Assembly (NCBI GenBank): GCA_947475995.1
Contig: CANJNI010000023.1
Span: 1-64,000 of the forward strand
DNA from: Beijerinckiaceae bacterium
GTDB taxonomy: Bacteria > Pseudomonadota > Alphaproteobacteria > Rhizobiales > Beijerinckiaceae
DNA length: 64,000 bases
Direction of reading: 5' to 3'
The notes below the pieces were generated by a model. The model worked only from the letters and a program-made list of their open reading frames with translations. It was not told the origin of the DNA and searched no databases. Below, piece after piece: positions 61,619-64,000 of the stretch (positions within the stretch are counted from its first letter, which is position 1; the number at the start of each line of letters is the position of its first letter). The translations under genes were made by a program, and so were the position numbers.

Positions 61619-62368
61619 ATGACGATTGTACTTGTGCATGGGGCATGGACCGGAAGCTGGTCGTGGCGCGACTGCGCGCGCATTCTGCGCCGCAAGGGCT
61701 ATGAGGTTTATGCGCCGACCAATACGGGCCTTTCCGAACGGTCCCATGTGAAGCCGCGGCATGTGACGCTGGAATCGCATATTGCGGATATTGCCGGACT
61801 GCTGCGCTACGAGGACCTGAACGACGTGCTGCTGGTCGCGCATTCCTACGGAGGAATGCCGACGACCGGCGCGGTGGATCGGGAACGCGACCGGGTGAAG
61901 GGCGTCATGTATGTCGATGCGTTCCTGCCCGAAAGCGGCCAGTCCCTCTGGGATATCGTGTCTGCGGACGGCAAGGCCACGCAGCAGAGGATGGCGCAGG
62001 AGTTCGACGGCGGGCTGTCGGTCCCCCGCCCGCCGCACGCGCCAATACGCCCACGCACGAGGCCGTGGCCGCCCGAATGGTCGCCCCAACCGGTCGGGAC
62101 GACGGCAGAGCCCTATGTGTCCGTGCGCGGCGCGGCCACGATGGACCCATCATGGTGGCCGCCGCGCCATTATGTGCTCTGCACAGGCTATGAAAACTCG
62201 ACCTTCACGGGCCTCGCCGCCAAGGCGCGCGGCGCGCCCGGCTGGGACTATAGCGAATTCGACTGTCATCACGACGTGGTCCGGACCCATCCGCAGATGA
62301 CGGCCGACCGGATCGAGGCATTTGCCGACAAGCTGGGGATCGCCCGGCCCTATGCTAGAACCCCCTGA
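61619..62368 (+). CDS. Alpha/beta-fold hydrolase
   Basis: A 249-residue alpha/beta hydrolase. The oxyanion motif VLVHGAWTGSWSW, the nucleophile elbow AHSYGG and the catalytic His in DCHHDVV are present. GGAGGA is directly upstream of the start. It resembles the salicylate-esterase/hydroxynitrile-lyase-like group. It may be co-transcribed with murI, which starts in the TGATG overlap, but that pairing has no known metabolic meaning. Confidence 0.85.
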   Translation: MTIVLVHGAWTGSWSWRDCARILRRKGYEVYAPTNTGLSERSHVKPRHVTLESHIADIAGLLRYEDLNDVLLVAHSYGGMPTTGAVDRERDRVKGVMYVDAFLPESGQSLWDIVSADGKATQQRMAQEFDGGLSVPRPPHAPIRPRTRPWPPEWSPQPVGTTAEPYVSVRGAATMDPSWWPPRHYVLCTGYENSTFTGLAAKARGAPGWDYSEFDCHHDVVRTHPQMTADRIEAFADKLGIARPYARTP

Positions 62369-63231
62369 TGACGGACCCGACGATCCTCGTCTTCGATTCC
62401 GGGCTCGGCGGCCTGACGGTCCATGCCGAGATCGTCGCCCTGCGTCCGCAGGCCCGCTATGTCTATCTGGCCGATGATGCGGTGTTCCCGTACGGCGGCA
62501 TGGCGGCGGACGTTCTGATCGAGCGCGTCTGCGGGTTGCTGGACGTCCAGATTGCGCGGCTGAAGCCGGACATTGTGGTGATCGCGTGCAATACGGCTTC
62601 GACGCTGGTGCTGCCGCGCCTGCGCGCTACATGGCCGGGCATTCCATTTGTCGGCACCGTTCCGGCCGTGAAGCCCGCCGCACATCATTCGGCGTCGCAA
62701 CTGATCTCCGTGCTGGCGACTCCGGCGACCGTGGCGCGGGACTATACGCACGACCTGATCCGCCAATACGCTTCCCATTGCGAGGTGCAACTTGTGGGCG
62801 CGCCGAAACTTGCCTCTCTCGCAGAAGCCTTCATGAAGGGCGAGAGCGTGGCGGACGCGGACATCGCCCGCGAGATCGAATCCTGTTTCGTCGAGAAAGA
62901 CGGGCGGCGCACCGATCATGTGGTGCTGGCCTGCACGCATTATCCGCTGCTGCTCGATGCGTTCCGGCGCGTTGAGCCCTGGCCGGTGACATGGGTCGAC
63001 CCGGCCCATGCGATTGCGCGCCGCGCCGATCATGTGCTGGTCGAGGCAGGATTTCCGGAAGAGCCGCATGGAAGTGCGTCCCCCGTGCAGGTCGGCTTTG
63101 CGGAATTCACCAGCAACCGGCCACCGGGGGCGGCGCTCGCGAAGGCGCTGGAGGCGCGCGGCCTTGTCTGGCGCGCGATGGATGAGCGCAATGGCGACAG
63201 ACGGGTTTCGCAATCCGCCGCACTTCGCTAG
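62368..63231 (+). CDS. murI: Glutamate racemase
   Basis: Makes D-glutamate for peptidoglycan from L-glutamate. The 287-residue protein has FDSGLGGLTV, the first catalytic cysteine in IACNTAST (C74), the second in ACTHYPLLL (C189), and the PYGG motif. It starts in the TGATG overlap with the hydrolase. Confidence 0.95.
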   Translation: MTDPTILVFDSGLGGLTVHAEIVALRPQARYVYLADDAVFPYGGMAADVLIERVCGLLDVQIARLKPDIVVIACNTASTLVLPRLRATWPGIPFVGTVPAVKPAAHHSASQLISVLATPATVARDYTHDLIRQYASHCEVQLVGAPKLASLAEAFMKGESVADADIAREIESCFVEKDGRRTDHVVLACTHYPLLLDAFRRVEPWPVTWVDPAHAIARRADHVLVEAGFPEEPHGSASPVQVGFAEFTSNRPPGAALAKALEARGLVWRAMDERNGDRRVSQSAALR

Positions 63232-63254
63232 TTTGCCTAAAAGCCGAGCCCGGA

Positions 63255-63494
63255 ATGCCGCCTCTCAACGATCCCGACCGTCCCAACGACCACACAGATT
63301 ATGATCGCCGCCGCCGGGTGAACATCGTCGTGGGGGTCGGGCTGTGCGTATTGCTGTTCATCTTCATCTGGGCCGTTCAGGCGCTGGAGGAAAACGAGCG
63401 TCTTCAGCGCTGCCTTGCGACCGGCAGGCGCGACTGCGTCAAGATCGACGATCGCGGGCGCGAAGGACCGCTGGAGCCGACTTTGCCGCGTTGA
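63255..63494 (+). CDS. Small single-pass membrane protein
   Basis: A 79-residue protein with one transmembrane helix (IVVGVGLCVLLFIFIWAVQAL) between a charged N-terminus rich in Asp/Arg and a C-terminal part with two cysteines (RCLATGRRDC). A plausible ORF with a weak ribosome site; no family recognised. It lies just after murI. Confidence 0.6.
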   Translation: MPPLNDPDRPNDHTDYDRRRRVNIVVGVGLCVLLFIFIWAVQALEENERLQRCLATGRRDCVKIDDRGREGPLEPTLPR

Positions 63495-63551
63495 CGGGCG
63501 GGGCGACAATGATCAAACTTCATCCCTAACAAAGCGAGGCCTTTGCAAGCC

Positions 63552-63644
63552 GTCGTTGCGAGCAAGCCTTGGGCGCCGAAGCAATCCGTGCATTGTGTTC
63601 CGGATTGCTTCGCTCCTCTGGCGATCTGCGATCGCCACAATGAC
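63552..63644. repeat. REP-like palindrome, third copy
   Basis: GTCGTTGCGAGC...GAAGCAATCCG at the left is matched by CGGATTGCTTC...CACAATGAC at the right. It belongs to the same repeat family as the copies at 11020 and 25656. Confidence 0.75.
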
Positions 63645-63676
63645 CATCAACGAACGAAAATCATCGGGAGGGAATA

Positions 63677-64000
63677 TTGCGGACTTTCAAATCGACACTC
63701 ATGGCGGCGCTTTTGTTTGCCCCGATGGCCCATGCGGCTGATCAGGCGCTGATCGACGCGGCGAAAAAGGACGGCAGCGTCACCTGGTACACGACGCAGA
63801 TCGTCAATCAGATCGCAGCGCCCATCGCGGCGGCATTCGAGAAAAAATATGGCGTCAAGGTCGATTACGTTCGCGCCGACAACAATGAAGTGATCCTGCG
63901 CCTCAATTCGGAAGCCAAGGCTGGCAAGATTCAGGGCGACCTGTTCGACGGGACGGTGGCGACGTCGCTCATTCGCGACGGGCTTGTGCTGCAATGGCAG
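63677..64000 (+). CDS. Iron-type ABC transporter substrate-binding protein (partial)
   Basis: The first 108 codons of a periplasmic binding protein, cut by the window end. The TTG start at 63677 has a strong GGGAGGGA site. A signal peptide (LMAALLFAPMAHAAD) is followed by LIDAAKKDGSVTWYTTQIVNQIAAPIAAAFEKKYGVKVDYVRAD across the N-lobe, which matches the iron(III)/2-aminoethylphosphonate (COG1840) class. Downstream transporter genes are not in the window. Confidence 0.85.
   Translation, partial: MRTFKSTLMAALLFAPMAHAADQALIDAAKKDGSVTWYTTQIVNQIAAPIAAAFEKKYGVKVDYVRADNNEVILRLNSEAKAGKIQGDLFDGTVATSLIRDGLVLQWQ

Noticed and set aside
60199-61695. 498-residue ORF antisense to the amine oxidase
   Set aside because: Shadow of a gene with intact FAD motifs.

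Overview
The window is a gene-dense, high-GC chromosomal segment from an alphaproteobacterium, most likely of the order Hyphomicrobiales (Rhizobiales). The reasons are a giant GPR/RgsE-type growth-pole-ring protein, CtrA-type TTAA-N7-TTAA boxes, a DUF1217 protein, STAS-fused MCE transporter genes, and short 'GTCATTGCGAG...GCAATCC' palindromes typical of that order. I could not settle the family or genus. I saw no prophage, insertion sequence, CRISPR array or tRNA gene.

Layout. 0-3.6 kb: RNase P RNA (minus) with a promoter, a glycine-zipper lipoprotein, an AmiD-like amidase, and TerC and TerB proteins. 3.9-9.9 kb: branched-chain amino acid block, with an ilv leader peptide and attenuator, ilvB, ilvN, a LysE exporter, a small HAHLNLVG membrane protein, ilvC behind its own promoter, then two SnoaL-like proteins. 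9.9-22 kb: housekeeping genes, namely an EEP-family phosphoesterase, uvrD and miaA (coupled), serB, DUF1217, degP-hflC-hflK, and thyA-GNAT-folA. 22.2-35.7 kb: a divergent nitrogen-heterocycle catabolic cluster. The leftward arm is lysR-hyuA-hyuB-ABC transporter (SBP, ATPase, permease)-SDR. The rightward arm is puuE allantoinase, an M20 allantoate amidohydrolase, a MIO-type ammonia-lyase and a glycerate kinase, with overlapping stop and start codons. A two-gene split ChrA transporter follows.

37-49.7 kb: a rhodanese, a second HtrA-like protease, two c-type cytochromes, an SDR lacking the usual YxxxK residues, a DMT exporter, an XRE-cupin regulator with an MFS transporter, a HREDGPA-repeat protein, and an Mla-like lipid transporter (mlaE-mlaF-mlaD plus auxiliary lipoprotein) ended by a strong bidirectional terminator. 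49.8-56.1 kb: the 1874-residue GPR/RgsE-like protein, divergent from an orphan HPt phosphotransfer protein, with two CtrA-like boxes between them. 56.2-64 kb: [2Fe-2S] ferredoxin and ferredoxin-NADP reductase, a TrmJ-type methyltransferase, an MFS transporter, a flavin amine oxidase, an alpha/beta hydrolase, murI, a small membrane protein, and the start of an iron-type ABC binding protein cut by the window end.

How the genes work together. The ilv genes make acetolactate and reduce it, and the leader suggests charged Leu/Ile/Val tRNA controls ilvBN. The hyu/puu cluster looks like import of a hydantoin or ureide, ring opening, and amide hydrolysis, with recovery of C3 carbon through glycerate; its true substrate and the lyase's role are unknown. 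The GPR-HPt intergenic region ties unipolar growth to cell-cycle phosphorelay signalling. All functions come from reading translations and motifs, with no database search. Several start codons were moved from the ORF-track position on ribosome-binding-site evidence, as noted in each entry.
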